A DNA stretch of 64,000 nucleotides from positions 56,539,169 through 56,603,168 of the forward strand of contig OX485806.1 in assembly GCA_950295325.1 (NCBI GenBank). Direction: 5' to 3'. Below the pieces are notes generated by a model, which saw only the letters and a program-made list of their open reading frames with translations, was not told the DNA's origin and ran no database searches. Position 1 is the stretch's first letter. Every line of letters begins with the position of its first letter. This document shows positions 46,638 to 58,640 of the stretch, one piece after another. Position numbers and translations under genes: made by a program. The DNA is from Polytrichum commune. Its lineage: Eukaryota; Streptophyta; Polytrichopsida; Polytrichales; Polytrichaceae.

Positions 46638-49600
46638 ATGGAGGGAGTTGGTGGAAGAGGGGATTCCTTCTCTGAAGACATGGGCAACACCCAATCTTCG
46701 TCTGGGGATGAGCTAGACATTGTCGGGGAGGATAGTTTTGATGACAGTGCAGATGAAGGTCATTTGGGGAGTCCTTCGCCATCTGCCCCTTTTTGCCCCA
46801 TTGTGGAATGTGCGGGGGCTTTCACGAGCTTTATGGGTGAATTTGGATGTGGTACTTGTTAATGACAATGGAGTTGCTGTGGCGGAGGGTATTTGTCGTA
46901 ACACACATCCACAAGATTGCATTGATGAAAACCCCCTTGGCACCGAGGACGTTGGAGTTGTTATATTGGAATCACTCGTACATTCCGAAGTGAATCCAAC
47001 TCATAGGTTCTCGTTGCGAAGGTGGCCGTTGAGGAATGTGACAATTGAGGGGGTTAGCTTGCATGACCATGAGCGACGACACATCCAAATCCAACAAGAG
47101 CTCCAAGCAAACATTCGGCCACGCAAAGGCCTACGGAAGTACGAAACATTGGCACGTCCTACTCCGTCTGCAAATGAGTGTAAACATCAAAGGTTGTTTT
47201 ATGAGGAGTCTATTAGAGAAGTTGCCACAAAGGATTGTTGTGTACATCGTTGTTGCCAATTGTTCCCAAGGGATAAATTGAAAGCCATCCGCGAGGAAAT
47301 GTGGCTTGGAAATTTCCGTCTAAGATCCACCAAAAAGCTTGATGTCCATAGGGTGATACATGTGAACGGAGCGGGTCGCAAGGACATCACCCTTGAGAGC
47401 ATGGACGTGTGTTGTACGGCATGATACACCATTCACGGTGTGGCAAAAGAGGAATTTTATGGACAAGCCGCGTATGCCAAGGAAGGCCGCCGTTCCCGTC
47501 ACCATGGGAACACGGGCTTAAACAAACCAAGGGAAACAACGAGACAAGCAACAGCCACTCTGGCAACCATCATTGTCCCCCTTGCCGATGCAATGCCACA
47601 CAAAATACGCACACTCGCAACCGGTGAAAAGGTTGTGGAGAAGGTTCTTCCTACAGGCACGAAATGGAAAGACATATTGTTGGACGAGAAGGCCGGGTTG
47701 GACCCAATTTCGTTGTCGAAACTGAGTGCAATCAAAAAATCAAACTTTAGCGAATACATCACAAAAAGACGAGGCGACAAATTTGCCCGTTGTTCCAAAT
47801 GTGAGAAGTTGAAACGCCTTCGAGATGCACACACGATGGGGACAGAGTCCTATGCCGCACATCAAATGAACTATTTCAAGCATGTGAACATGCAAGAGGC
47901 ACACCGTAATGATGTACCATCATGCTTTGTCCAACAAATAGATACACAAATAGAGCTTTGTCCATCTCTAGGCCTTTGGAGGTCCTTACAATCATCCATG
48001 ACAAAATGGACCATGCCAAAACAACCTCATCATGTTTTGCAAATCGAATCAAAGCCACGGACGGCCTTTTTAAGCTTCTTGTATAAGTTACATGTGATTT
48101 TGATAACAATTGCATTGCATTACCTAAACACAAATTTGTGCTTTTAGGTTTGTACTTGGGGCCATAGATGTACACCATGTGAATTTTTTTGTGTTATAGT
48201 TGAATATTAAACCATTGGGTTGGCTTTGCAGGAATGATTGCACATGGATATGGTGATGTCAAGTATGCTCATTATGCTCTTGATTTGTATCCGGCGGATT
48301 CAAACCACACGATAGGGTCATTTGCAAAGCTTTTACGTGATTTGGAGAAACCGCCGTCCTATTCATCAAGATTGTTATTTGAAAACTCGGGATCAACACC
48401 ACTATATGAAGCGGTTTTGGATGGAAGAGATGTATGCGTGCACTCATTGCTGGAGCCATCAAGTGAAGATGTGATTGCCAAGAATTTGCCCCCAACTCTG
48501 CGTGTCCAATTGGACAATTGTGCGAAGGACAATAAAAATATATATGTTTTTGCATATTGGTCGTTGTTGGTTGCGAAAGGCATTTTCAAGGAGGTTTTTG
48601 TGTCCTTTCTATTGGTAGGCCACACGCACGATGATATTGATGCATCTTTTGGGCGGTGGAGCATGAAGTTGCGCGAGGAGGATTTTCCAACAATCCCATT
48701 GTTGATGAAGTCGTACATGGATTTGGAGAACATTCCCGTCATCCCCATATGATCGAAGAGGTTCCAGACTTCAAGGCATTTATAGAACCGTATATTCGAA
48801 GCGGAGCTCACCGATTGATCGGGCATACGAAGGCACAATAATTTCGGTTCTACGTGCGTGACGATGGTGTCCCCGCCATGCAATACAAGTTGTTGTGCAT
48901 GTCACAAGACTGGAGCCCGCCGGAAGGTCTCCTTGTATGGCGTGTTGATGGGGAAGGAAGGACGATGTTGCCAGACGGAGAGCCTAAGCCTTGCAAACCA
49001 ATACCCATGAAGAATTTGGAGGATATTGGTAAAAGCATATCAGGCTTCATACAATATTGGGAGAGTTTGAGGGTAGCGGATGTTGGTGGATCGTGTTGGT
49101 TTCGTTACGGAAGTTGGATACAATATTGGACACGTGTACGTGGCGCTTTGGCAAACCTTCATCAAGATACACCCCTTACTTTAAGGCATGGATTTTGGCC
49201 ACAAACACGTGTCAATGTACAACCTTCGGAGGCTAGTCTTTTGGGAAATGGAGAGGTTCGAGAGGAGTTTGATGTGGACGACCATTACGTGGGGCCTGCT
49301 AGTAGTCGTCCGCCACCATCTTTCCGCATTGCAGTGGATTGTCATGAAGGTTATATGCTCATTTTGCGCCCTGGAGATGAGACATATGCAAAGCCAGTGT
49401 GGGTGGCAAGAGCTTTGTCCAAACCAAATTTTGTAACTTCCAGCCCTCATTTTCGACAAATACAAGTAGAGTACTACTGACCGACAGCACGGAATGAAGA
49501 TGTTGTTCGGCATTATACAGGCTGGGTTACAAACCAACACTTTCGGTGGAAGGTGGATTCTGAGCACGGTCCTTCTTGGGTAGATACAGATTCCATATTC

Positions 49601-49717
49601 ATAGCATGGAAACCACGGAAAAATCATAGTGGATCGGTGTCCATCCCTCAAAAGTACATAACTTTTGCAAAAGACAACCTTGCTCGGATCGCAGAAGAAG
49701 CAACCCACGTTGAATGA
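46638..49717 (+). pseudogene. DUF7869-type transposase-like gene, heavily broken
   Basis: The ATG at 46,638 follows an acceptor (GTGTGTAG/GCGCA). After an acidic N-terminus come a Cys/basic cluster (RCSKCEKLKRLRDAH), IIHDKMDHAKT, an intron (about 48,081-48,232), GYGDVKYAHYALDLYPADSN, QLDNCAKDNKN and VGHTHDDIDASFGRWSMKL, then an about 330-residue C-terminus. The Asp-containing HDKMDH, QLDN and GHTHDDID blocks are the hallmark of the uncharacterised eukaryotic family I know as DUF7869, thought to be an RNase H-like transposase. Breaks: frameshifts near 46,845, 47,975 and 48,742; TGA at 47,422-47,424 and 49,478-49,480; TAA at 48,839-48,841. It reads toward the right terminal repeat 0.5 kb away and is the likely ancestral mobilising gene of the giant element. 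Confidence 0.6.
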
Positions 49718-50224
49718 GAAGTTGGTAGGATTGTGTTAGCATGATTATAGTGTAATATGTAATTCGACGAATATATATTACTCATATGTGTGCTCCTCAA
49801 ACTTGGGGCAAAGTTTGGGTAGAACTTGCGAATGCTATATTGTTTGTGGTTGGATGAATATCCATTTACTATATTTCAATACAAATGTGAAGTTCATTTT
49901 TTTATTAAATTTGGGACTAAATTGTCCATTGAAGAAATATGCATTTATTGCATGCACTTTGTATGTTGCAATGTCTATATTTTATTGACCATGCTAATAA
50001 TAGAAATCATTTTATATGTATTTTGGGTGAAACTAGTTTGGAGTGCTCTACCCAAAGTGTTTTTGTTGATGAAGTTGGTGTAGAGTGCTCTACCATATGT
50101 GCTTTTGTCCACACATCATAGATTTGGGATATTAGAATATATAATATATTTGAGATTGTTCTCAATATAGTTTCGGAACACGGAATGTTGTTTGATCCAT
50201 ATATTAATTTGAGACTAGAGAAAG
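49718..50224. other. Right arm of the giant element, non-coding
   Basis: AT-rich. It contains a short repeat (GGAGTGCTCTACCCAAAGTG and GTAGAGTGCTCTACCATATG, about 50,040 and 50,078). No gene recognised. Confidence 0.4.
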
Positions 50225-50248
50225 TCTCAATTTAACGAATATAGTGTT
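50225..50248 (-). repeat. Right terminal inverted repeat of giant element
   Basis: Reverse complement is identical to 21,646-21,669 over 24 bp. TTCT follows immediately (50,249-50,252), matching TTCT before the left end. Confidence 0.6.
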
Positions 50249-50252
50249 TTCT

Positions 50253-51980
50253 CCAATCAACCACATCATTTAGTTTGTAATACCTATTTACCACCACAAC
50301 AAGGTTAATTAATCAAATGATTGATAAAACCTTTACAAGGCATGTAAGAGAGCTCAAGAAAATAAAAATGATGATTTTTGTGTATTTAACCTACAACTGG
50401 ATGGTTTAAAATCATAGCAAACACAATATTATATTTTTAGTTGTAAAAAATTGTAATATATAAAGTTTGAAATTCTGAAGAGTAGTGTGTCATATGCATT
50501 CATGATTGTATTACTCTTGTATGAAAACAAATTTAACAATTATATATTGCACACAATTCCTTGTATGTTGCTTATCATTTCTCATAAAATTAAGAGTTGT
50601 AATGGCTAATGGCATTTCCTACACTCATGTGTGTGGGCCAGCGAATGCTTGAAATTAAACTCCATTACATCAAGTGGCCATCACTAGCCAAAGTGAGCTA
50701 AAATGGCCCATCTTGGTGGAAACCATCCCCTAGCCCCCCACACCATTAAATGTGGATATGCTATAACCCACTTCATGGCTACCTTCCATTCATAAGCATC
50801 TATATTTTGTTATGACTAACCTAATTGGGATTCCTTACTAACAAAAATGAGTCCCAATTAAGGTAGTCACAACAAAACTTAGATGCCATTTTGTTACTTG
50901 GGACTCCCAAACATAAAGCTAGAGGAGTCCTAGCCTTATGTTTGGTATAAACATTGCTTTAGTTGGATAATTGTAGGGGCATATGATATAAAATTTTAAA
51001 ATTGGAGTGATCCTAATGATGGAGTGAATTGAAAGTTTGATTATTTATGTAAATTCCACAAACATTTATGATTTCCTAACTATGTGATTCTACACAAACT
51101 TACATTATTTATAATAATAATAATAACCTCCACACGAGCAACTTATATGTTCAACAATATACATAAAACAAAGAAGATAAAATGAGGTGCAAATCACATC
51201 ATTTATAAATACAAGTATGACAACACAACCCCAATGCAATGCCTCATGAATGTAATCAAATGTCAAACATGCATGATGTAGTTTTAAAGTCCTAAAGTTT
51301 TTATAAACACAAATTAAAACATCACACAATCAAGCTAAAATATTTAGAATGATTACAATTGCTTCCATAAAGTTAAATTGGGGCACCCAAGTTATGTGTC
51401 GTCCTCTGGCATTCTAAACTGGCAACATTCCTAGAGAGTTTGCTAAAAATAATATCCCTTCCGAACCCATTAATGTGAAAAAATACCATGTTCAAGACAT
51501 AGTAACACATACAAAGTTTACATCTAAAGTACATTTGAATTTCAACAAAAAATCTATTTATTTCCAATGAATATGTCATTGAAAAAAAATGAAGTGTTTT
51601 TTGTTCTTCCATGCACTTCATTAGAAAACATACAAACCTTATGTTGTTGCATTTGTTGAATGCTAAATTACATAGAATTATGTTATTGGCATTTCATTTA
51701 TAGTATATCAACTTCAATAACAAGGATTATCTTTAACATGAATAAATTGCACCCTATGTTTTTAACTTGCGATATGTGCTCATTCCCTTCCAAACAAACC
51801 CCCCAAGACTTCACTACGTGCAATTATCCATATACTAATAGAAGAAGAGGGATACAATGACACATTTGTAGTCAATTTGGACACATAATAGAAGTTAGCA
51901 CATATACTATATATGAATTACATGTAGGCGTCACTATGGATATCACTTTCCCGTGCCACTAATTATCTTCTCCACTGACT
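50253..51980. other. AT-rich intergenic stretch
   Basis: No gene or repeat structure recognised. Short minus-strand frames at 51,105-51,329 and 51,373-51,621 have no familiar motif. Confidence 0.4.
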
Positions 51981-51994
51981 TAAGGGCCTAGCCG

Positions 51995-52290
51995 CACCTC
52001 GGCACTAGGCACTCCTCGATTGCCGATCGAGGTCTGCCTGGTACCCAAAACCAAACCTTGCCCGGCCAGCTGGGTTGGAGAAACATTTGCTCAACTCATC
52101 CGACCCTACCTGGCCCGGCCACCTCAGTTGCTCAGCCTCACCAAACCTTGCCCGGCCACCTCAGCATCCGACCAGCTCATCTGACCTTGCAACTGAGCTG
52201 GGTTTACAAAGAGCTCCACAAACTCTTAGCAAAGTGTGTGGCAGTGATTGGAAAAGTCATAAAACCATTGAGATCCTAGTGCTTGCAAGT
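51995..52290 (+). repeat. Left inverted end of second MULE
   Basis: GC-richer than its surroundings and about 85% alike by eye to the inverse of 58,370-58,640. It contains repeated CTTGCCCGGCCACCTCAG-type blocks. Confidence 0.75.
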
Positions 52291-52822
52291 CCAACTGGTT
52301 GCATGTTGACATCCTCCAGTTTTCCTTTATTAAATTGGTTTATATTCTATAAATTCCTCTAAAATGGCCGGTATTTTTCCTTGCAGTCTTGAACTTCGAC
52401 CGGTTATTTCCCAAACTCAACCGGCTCATTTGTAACTAACTGCCGGTTCTCCCCAATCATAGGTGTATGGCAAAGAATGAACACCACAAAGTGTTCACCG
52501 TCCATTAGGCTTTGATGTTTCATGCCACATTAATTTTCATATGTTATTATGGTCCAACGTTGTTTATTTTAAATTTAATTTGAATCCTTTGGATTTATCA
52601 ATAATTTGATGGAAAATGAATAATTGTGATATTTTAGAATTATAAAAAATTCTCTTGATTCTTGTGCTAATTGACTACCATTTGTACTCCATGAATCCTA
52701 AACCCCTAAACTCTAAATTTTTTTATTTCTTTTTCACTTGAGTAATAGAATAGTGAGTGTGTTTTTTTGTGTGTATTTCTTTTGAAAAATAGTTTTGAAG
52801 CATAGAGGAAAATAGTGAATTC

Positions 52823-55130
52823 TTGGGTGATGATTGCATTTATCCTTCCGATTTTGAAGAAGAGTTATTTGATGTAGTAAGTGTAGATGAACTACTTCAA
52901 GCACCACAAGAAAGCAATGATTTTACTTCATGTAGCACCGTCCGAGAGACCTACTTTCACATCTCCGACTCTGAAGCAGAGATTGAAGATGATGAAGAGC
53001 AAAGAGGAGAGTGTGAAGAAGGAGGGAGAGATATAGGCTTCACTTCTTTGATTGGGAACACTCCTAATTTTGTAGATGAGCCTACATTATTTTTTTTTGC
53101 GGATATACCCATTGAATTTTTTCCAAAATTTGTTCATTTTACAAATGCTAGTAGAGATCTCATGATCAAATGTTTACAAGGTGGGTTTGTTCCAACATTT
53201 AATGAAATTCGTGAAAGTCATGCAAGTGTTAGACCACTTTCTCACACTCATGGACGTTCCATTGATTCAAACTATAGTCATCATATTATTGAACGATGGC
53301 AAAAAAATCCAAGAGAGTGTGAAAGTCATAAACATTGGTGATAGACTTGCTCTATCACCATTGAAAGATTCCAAAGAGAGAGAAATTTCTTCCATTGAGA
53401 ATTGGAGCTTGATAGTACAATCTTCTCATGTAGATATTTGTAACAAACATTTGACGTTTCGCACAATCTTATCCAAAATTCGAAAGAGTTGGAGTATGGA
53501 TACTAGAACAGGAGGTATTTATTCAATCTATGTTGAAAAATATCTTCAATCTTATGAAACTTATTTGAATGCTCAACTATGGGATAAGGGACACAATGTC
53601 CCAATTGAAAAATTAAATGTGACATTAGACAAATTGTATGAGAGTCACCTTGTACTACGACGATGGGTTCGTACTTATAAAAGTAAAATTCATGTTGTTA
53701 AATACTACCGTTGTCATAGAGGTGGGAAAACAAGGATATCAACTAAACCTAAGGTGAATAGGTGCACGAGTAGTATCACCCAGGAAAGAAGACAAATGAT
53801 GTTTAGCTTATGTAATTGTTCATTTCAAATTAGAACAATAGAACCTCTAAACAAAGGGAAACAAATCCAGGGTTCAAGCGTCGGAATGGCTATTATATCG
53901 TTACATACAAAGTATAGTGGACACCAACCCGGTACGGATACTGATAAACTATTTCTACCGGTGCATCCAATAGTTATGTCCTTAGTTATGGAGAATTTGA
54001 AGCGGATGGTGTCCACATCCACGGTCGCATTAACATCCAAAAACGAAGAAAGAAAATCATGAGTATGATTGGAGGATTGAAACGAGTCATTTTTTTATTC
54101 TACTTTATTGCAAAGGAGGTGGAGCAAATGATATATTCAATGAAGTTGAACGGTATGTTGCATTATCTATTTTTTTATATTTTGTGAATTCTTTCATGTT
54201 ATGGTTTTCATTATTATTCAAATATTGATTTGGTTTTATTAGATTCTTTAAGAATTGATGATTGGAATTCCGCTTAAGTGGAAGTGATGAGGCTACAAGA
54301 ACAAGACAAACTCATTTTTCACCAACCATATGCATCAAAGCACCCGGAAAAAAACGAAACCACCGTTTGTTGTAGTTATTCAAGATGAATTCATGAGAGT
54401 TGTGGAAAAAAAATATTCTAAGGGTAATGCATGGGCATTAGAGTCTATTTTCAAAACAAATCAATGGGACTTACCTCTATATGCGGCTATTGTTCCTAAT
54501 CAAGATGAAAAAGAAATACCGGTATTTTATATATTGTGTATGATAGACAAACATGAAGGACATGAAGATATTACCATAGAGTTGGCATTATCCGCGGTGT
54601 TTGTTTCTATCGGAGAGGTGAGACCTTCTGCAATAATCATTGACAAATATAAAACGTCTTTGAACTCCATAAACAAGGTCATGTCCAATGATATTCTTTA
54701 TTGGAGCTTTGTGAATGCCATAAAAGTTTAAATTACCGGGAGAATTCTCTTTTGTCATTTTTATGTGATGAAGGCTTAGAGTGAGAAATTGCTTACTCGC
54801 GTTCCGAACCAGATAAAGAGAAGTTATGACATTTATTGTATTTTTTTATACATTGCTCGAATGAGTCTCATTTTGAAGTTCATTTACAAAAGTTGTATAA
54901 TGATTTTTAACATATTCCAACCGTAAATATTTATCTTCGATTGGGGTGGAATAATCCGGATGTTCCGTGGAGAGCTTTATGACCAAAATTTGAAAGATTG
55001 TTTTTTTATGGCGGTATGGAAACTACCAATCATGTTGAACGCCATTGAGAGTGGATTAAATACACTTCGTATGAGCCCCAAATGAGTGCTCATATTTGTT
55101 TTATGTTTAGAATTTATTTAGAATTGCATT
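52823..55130 (+). pseudogene. MULE transposase remnant (second element)
   Basis: An acidic N-terminal piece (52,823-53,341) overlaps a second frame (53,181-54,062) with TGHNVPIEKLNV-type and KYYRCHRGGK, GHQPGTDTDKLFLPVHPIV and NLKRM segments. Then 54,330-54,731 holds the transposase core: FVVVIQDEFMRVVEKKYSKG, NAWALESIFKTNQWDLPLYA, GHEDITIELALSAVFVSIGE and RPSAIIIDKYKTSLN. Past 54,740 a CHFYVMKA-type motif and further traces appear in shifted frames with stops. The WALxSxFKTN block and CHFxVMKA are typical of a Mutator-like family. Function would be DDE transposition; this copy is dead. Confidence 0.55.
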
Positions 55131-55454
55131 TGGAGTGTTATTAAAACAATCAAAAGTATAAAAAGAGTGAATCTTGGTGTGGTTTATGTCTTAGGCCTTA
55201 AGCCTATTTTGTGTGGTTAATTAGAAGCTTAGTCGCATTAGGGAGTGTTTTGATTAAGTGTGTAGTGTTTGATGACGCAAGGGGAAGGGCCTTGGAATTA
55301 AATGTTTGATTTAAAACATGTTCTTGTTGGTTTAGGGGATGAGGGTTTAGTGGATAGGATAAGGTCCTACTAAGTAGGAGAAGATTAAGGGGTTTGTGGT
55401 CTTGGGTGCCCTCTCCTGATGTGGATTTGGCTGCCTAAACTGGGTTGGTTCGTC

Positions 55455-56208
55455 TGTCGCGCACCTCTCCATGAGGAGTGCCCGCAATACCATGGGCACA
55501 AGGGGGACCCCGGAGTGACACCCGGGACTTGTGGCGCCATTGGTGAGAGGGCCCAAGTACTCTTAGTGTGGGTGAGGGCCCCGGGCGTTGAGAACGCCTC
55601 TCACCCACGGGGACTAAGAGTCATGAGGGTAAGGCCGTAAGTTTTGAGGAGCTTATGGCGGTGGAATTCTAGAATGCTAAGGAACACCTCAATCGGAGGT
55701 GCTAGCTAGGAGATATGGCCATTTGAGTGGGGCGCTGTCCCGGGACAGCACCCTGGGACAGCAGTGACCTGGGAGTGGTGCCCGGGACTGCCAAGGTTTG
55801 AAGAGCCATAACTTCATCAATACTTGCCCGAATGAGGAAAGAAAGGGGTCCATTGGCATCTACGCAAAGAGTAGGTGACGATAGAGTGGTCGCTCAATAG
55901 CATCTGACATCATATGTAGAAGTTATTGTGGTCTGAAGCTGCTGGGGGGGTTCTAGTCCCAGCGGCTAAGGAAAATGTCCACTTGGCCCCAACCCTTGTA
56001 GAGAGACAAAAGGATACTTGATGGTGGGGTAGGGGCCCCGCCCAAAGTCCTAGAGGCTTATATGGGTGAGGCGGCTTAGCCGACCGACCCCCCCGGAGCA
56101 TACTTGGCAATGTGCTCCGGGTAGTTGCTCCAGGTTAGCGCTCGTGGCACTTGCTAGGTTGGAAAGGCGGTCAAGCTAGGTGAAGGAAAACTAGCAAGGG
56201 TTGCGACA
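55455..56208 (+). mobile_element. Gypsy-family LTR with internal deletion, inserted in second MULE
   Basis: It starts TGTCGCGCACCTCTCC and ends GGGTTGCGACA like the intact copy at 18,734, but is only 754 bp: the part between the GGTGAGG...GGCC block and the GGTTAGCGCTCGT block is missing. Flanking 5-mers (TCGTC and CCTCC) do not match, so the target duplication is lost or the copy is recombinant. Confidence 0.75.
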
Positions 56209-56360
56209 CCTCCCCTACCCCCTCCGACCCTTCCCCCCCCCCCCCCCCCCGTCCGACCCCATGTTGCCCCGCATTCCCACACGTCTGCCCGCGCTCCCCA
56301 CCGGTTCCCCCCGTCCGACCCTCCCGTCCGACCCTCTCCCCCGTCCGACCTACACCCTCC
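56209..56360. repeat. C-rich low-complexity tract with GTCCGACC repeats
   Basis: It includes a run of about 18 C near 56,236-56,253 and four or more GTCCGACC words. A related GGTCCGACCCGACACG palindromic patch follows at about 56,566. Confidence 0.8.
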
Positions 56361-56925
56361 TTAGTAATATTTTATTACTTTGATTTTAACAAAATGGTAA
56401 ACACAATGGCAAAATGGTTTACATGCCAAGGGAAATATGCACATCCACGTCGGCATTTTTTGCCATATAAGACGCCACCTTGGCAAGAAGGTAAGTATTT
56501 TACCCACCCTACTAGGTTGACCCTAGTTTGACCCTACGAGGAGCCTATTGTGTCGTGACGGAGGGGTCCGACCCGACACGACCCCGTCATGACGTCGCGA
56601 TAGACAACCCTGGATATGACATAATATTTATTTAGTTAGTTAGCTCATTAGCAAGTTAGGTGAAGACCGGCATTAGAAGGTGGCATTAAGTGGTGGACTT
56701 GTGGTTGTATTGTGTGGAATTGTAAGGGAGTGCGCCAATAGTATCATACTAGAGAAGAGTGTTTCTTAACACTTGTAATCTTGTTGTGGAATAAATTGGG
56801 GTACCCACCAATGATGTGAGATGCAATGGAAGTTAATGGCATTGGAATGATTTAGCTAGGCTAGCATTAATGTGATCCCCATGCCCTCACCCGGACTAGG
56901 ACGCTCAAGGGTGGGTGGTTTGGCC

Positions 56926-57060
56926 TCACACTTTGTTATAAGGCAAAATAAATCGTTCACTCTGAAATCTAATTATTGCAATCATTGGAAGCGCGACAGA
57001 CGGTACGCGTGTTGGGGGCCTACCTTATTGGATCACTTTCAACAAGTTGAACTCATAAGT
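56926..57060 (+). pseudogene. MuDR-type N-terminal domain fragment
   Basis: A frame encoding ASHFVIRQNKSFTLKSNYCN followed by HWKRD resembles the start of plant MuDR-type DNA-binding domains (YCIRQNKSF...KSNYCNRW). No continuation was found. It may come from this MULE or from another. Confidence 0.35.
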
Positions 57061-57161
57061 GAATTTAGTCTAACTTGTTTACATTTTTGTCATGGTTAAT
57101 ATGTTATGGTCTAGTATGACATCTTATTATATAATGTGATATTTATAAATTTTAAAACTAT

Positions 57162-57192
57162 GTTTTTGTTTTGTTTTGTTTTGTTTTGTTTT
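57162..57192 (+). repeat. (TTTTG)n microsatellite and acceptor tract
   Basis: Six TTTTG units end in TTTTAG/GTGATTGAAG, a likely splice acceptor for the following exon. An inverted counterpart (CAAAA)n with the same flank (ACATAGTTCT) lies at 58,221-58,246. Confidence 0.75.
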
Positions 57193-57193
57193 A

Positions 57194-57592
57194 GGTGATT
57201 GAAGAAGATATTCAAGAAGAGCTAATGATTGACATCATCAACGCCAGTTGAAAGGAGGAGAGAGAATATTCAAAGCATTCGAATTGGACCCGAAAAATAC
57301 TTCGGAGGTGATAAGTGAAGAACAATTGTTATTCCATGTCACAATTGAAAGTTGTCATACTACAAAGTACAATGTTTCTCTACAAGCGTACTTTTATGAT
57401 TGTGCGGCGCGCGTATCAAGTTACAAGCATATCTTGGGAGTTCAAATGATTGTGAATATGTATTTATTTCCACGTACACACAAAGATGATGGATTCAAAA
57501 TATTTTTGCCTATAGAAGGTATGTGCGTTGCAACGACAAACTTGGATGTGATGAATGAGGAGAATATGGAAGATGCATTACCAATAGAATAA
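57194..57592 (+). pseudogene. SWIM-like zinc-finger end of second MULE transposase
   Basis: From the acceptor at 57,193 the reading continues through VIEEDIQEELMIDI, a stop and a frame change, then 57,248-57,592 with KYNVSLQAYFYDCAARVSSY directly followed by KHILGVQMIV. SWIM fingers of MULE transposases read CxC...xCKHILxVxM; here the first Cys pair and the Cys before Lys-His are altered, so zinc binding is probably lost. Confidence 0.45.
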
Positions 57593-58369
57593 AAAGAATA
57601 AGAGTTGTTCGTCTTGCTTCAAGAATTAGAGGTTTTAATGCATGAAAGTAAACTTTCAATTCACAAGTACAAAAGAAAAGAAGTTCTCCACAAAATTGAA
57701 ATAGGAAGAATATTTCACACGCTCACTTTTCCAATTTCGCCAATTTCGCTCACTGTATCGTTTGGTCTTTTCAAAGTTTGACTGTGAGAGTTTGTCTCAT
57801 TTTCCACCAAATGATTCTTCCTCATTCTTTCATTTTCTTCCTCAGTTCTCCACTCATTCTTCTTGGGAGGAGCCATGTTGAAAAATTAAAAAAAACTTCA
57901 CAATCCACAATGTGTCATAGTTAGATTTCAATCGATTATCAACAAAGTCGTAGACCTCTAATTATAACAACACAAATCTACAAACATTTTATATACCCAT
58001 TCTAATCATTACTATGAAGCTTTAGGCTTCCTTAAAGGACATCACAAAAGCTTCAAAAAATACATCATCAAATCCTAAACTATGAAAATTAGAACCTAAA
58101 CCTCAAATTCTAAATCCTACTTTCAAACCCATTCAACCAAACCCTAAATACTATACATTTTCCACAATATCACCCCTAAATTCTAAACCATTACAAAGAA
58201 CCTTGGAAATCAATAAAATACAAAACAAAACAAAACAAAAACATAGTTCTAAATCTTACATAAAGTCACGATTTTCGAGAAAAAGAACTTAATACATAAA
58301 AAAACCATATGCTTACCTCAATGCTTGTGGTGCTCACAAGAAACTCGCTCCCCCCTCGGCTAACTAGAG

Positions 58370-58640
58370 CAAATGAAGAGCCACACACTTTGTTGAGATT
58401 TTCTGGAGCTCTCTATGAACCCAACTCAGTTGTAGGGTCGGATGAGCTGGGCGGATGCTGAGGTGGCCGGGCAAGGTTTGGTGAGGCTGGGCAACTGAGG
58501 TGGCCGGGCCGGGCAGGGTCGGATGAGCTGGGCAAATGTTTCTCCAACCCAACTGGCCAGGCAGGGTTTGGTTTTGGGCACCAGGCAGACCTCGGCAATC
58601 GAGGAGCACCTAGTGCCGAGGCTAGCCGCACCCAGGGCTG
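58370..58640 (-). repeat. Right inverted end of second MULE
   Basis: Inverted copy of 51,995-52,290. Its translation in any frame mirrors that of the left end, so the short frames here are not genes. Confidence 0.75.

Larger units (their letters stand above)
21646..50248. mobile_element. Putative 28.6-kb giant DNA transposon with nested MULE
   Basis: A perfect 24-bp inverted repeat (AACACTATATTCG followed by TTAAATTGAGA) stands at 21,646-21,669 and, inverted, at 50,225-50,248, each flanked outside by TTCT (21,642-21,645 and 50,249-50,252). Inside are an FCP1-like phosphatase pseudogene, an IDGQH-motif gene, about 23 palindromes and a DUF7869-type transposase pseudogene reading toward the right end. 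A 12.1-kb MULE is nested within; without it the element is about 16.5 kb. The CACTA start is shared with En/Spm elements, but the genes are not TNP2-like and a 3-bp duplication is not evident. Pairing of the two ends is inference. Confidence 0.5.
51985..58640 (+). mobile_element. Second, decayed MULE with ~290-bp inverted ends
   Basis: About 51,995-52,290 and 58,370-58,640 are inverted copies of one another (CTCGGCACTAGG, CTCCTCGATTGCCGA, GAGGTCTGCCTGG, CCCAAAACCAAACC, GGTTGGAGAAACATTTG and so on). Between them are a MULE-type transposase remnant (plus), an inserted gypsy LTR and a SWIM-like finger remnant. The target duplication was not identified. Confidence 0.65.

Noticed and set aside
21648..50246. 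Reading the 21.6/50.2-kb ends as an En/Spm (CACTA) element
   Set aside because: The ends do start CACTA, but the bases outside give no 3-bp duplication (TAA versus TTT) and no TNP2-type gene is inside; the TTCT flanks fit an end two bases further out.
52058..52279. Repeated Pro/His-rich frame (PGQLGWRNIC...) at 52.1 kb and 58.4-58.6 kb
   Set aside because: It is the translated terminal inverted repeat of the second MULE, not a gene family.
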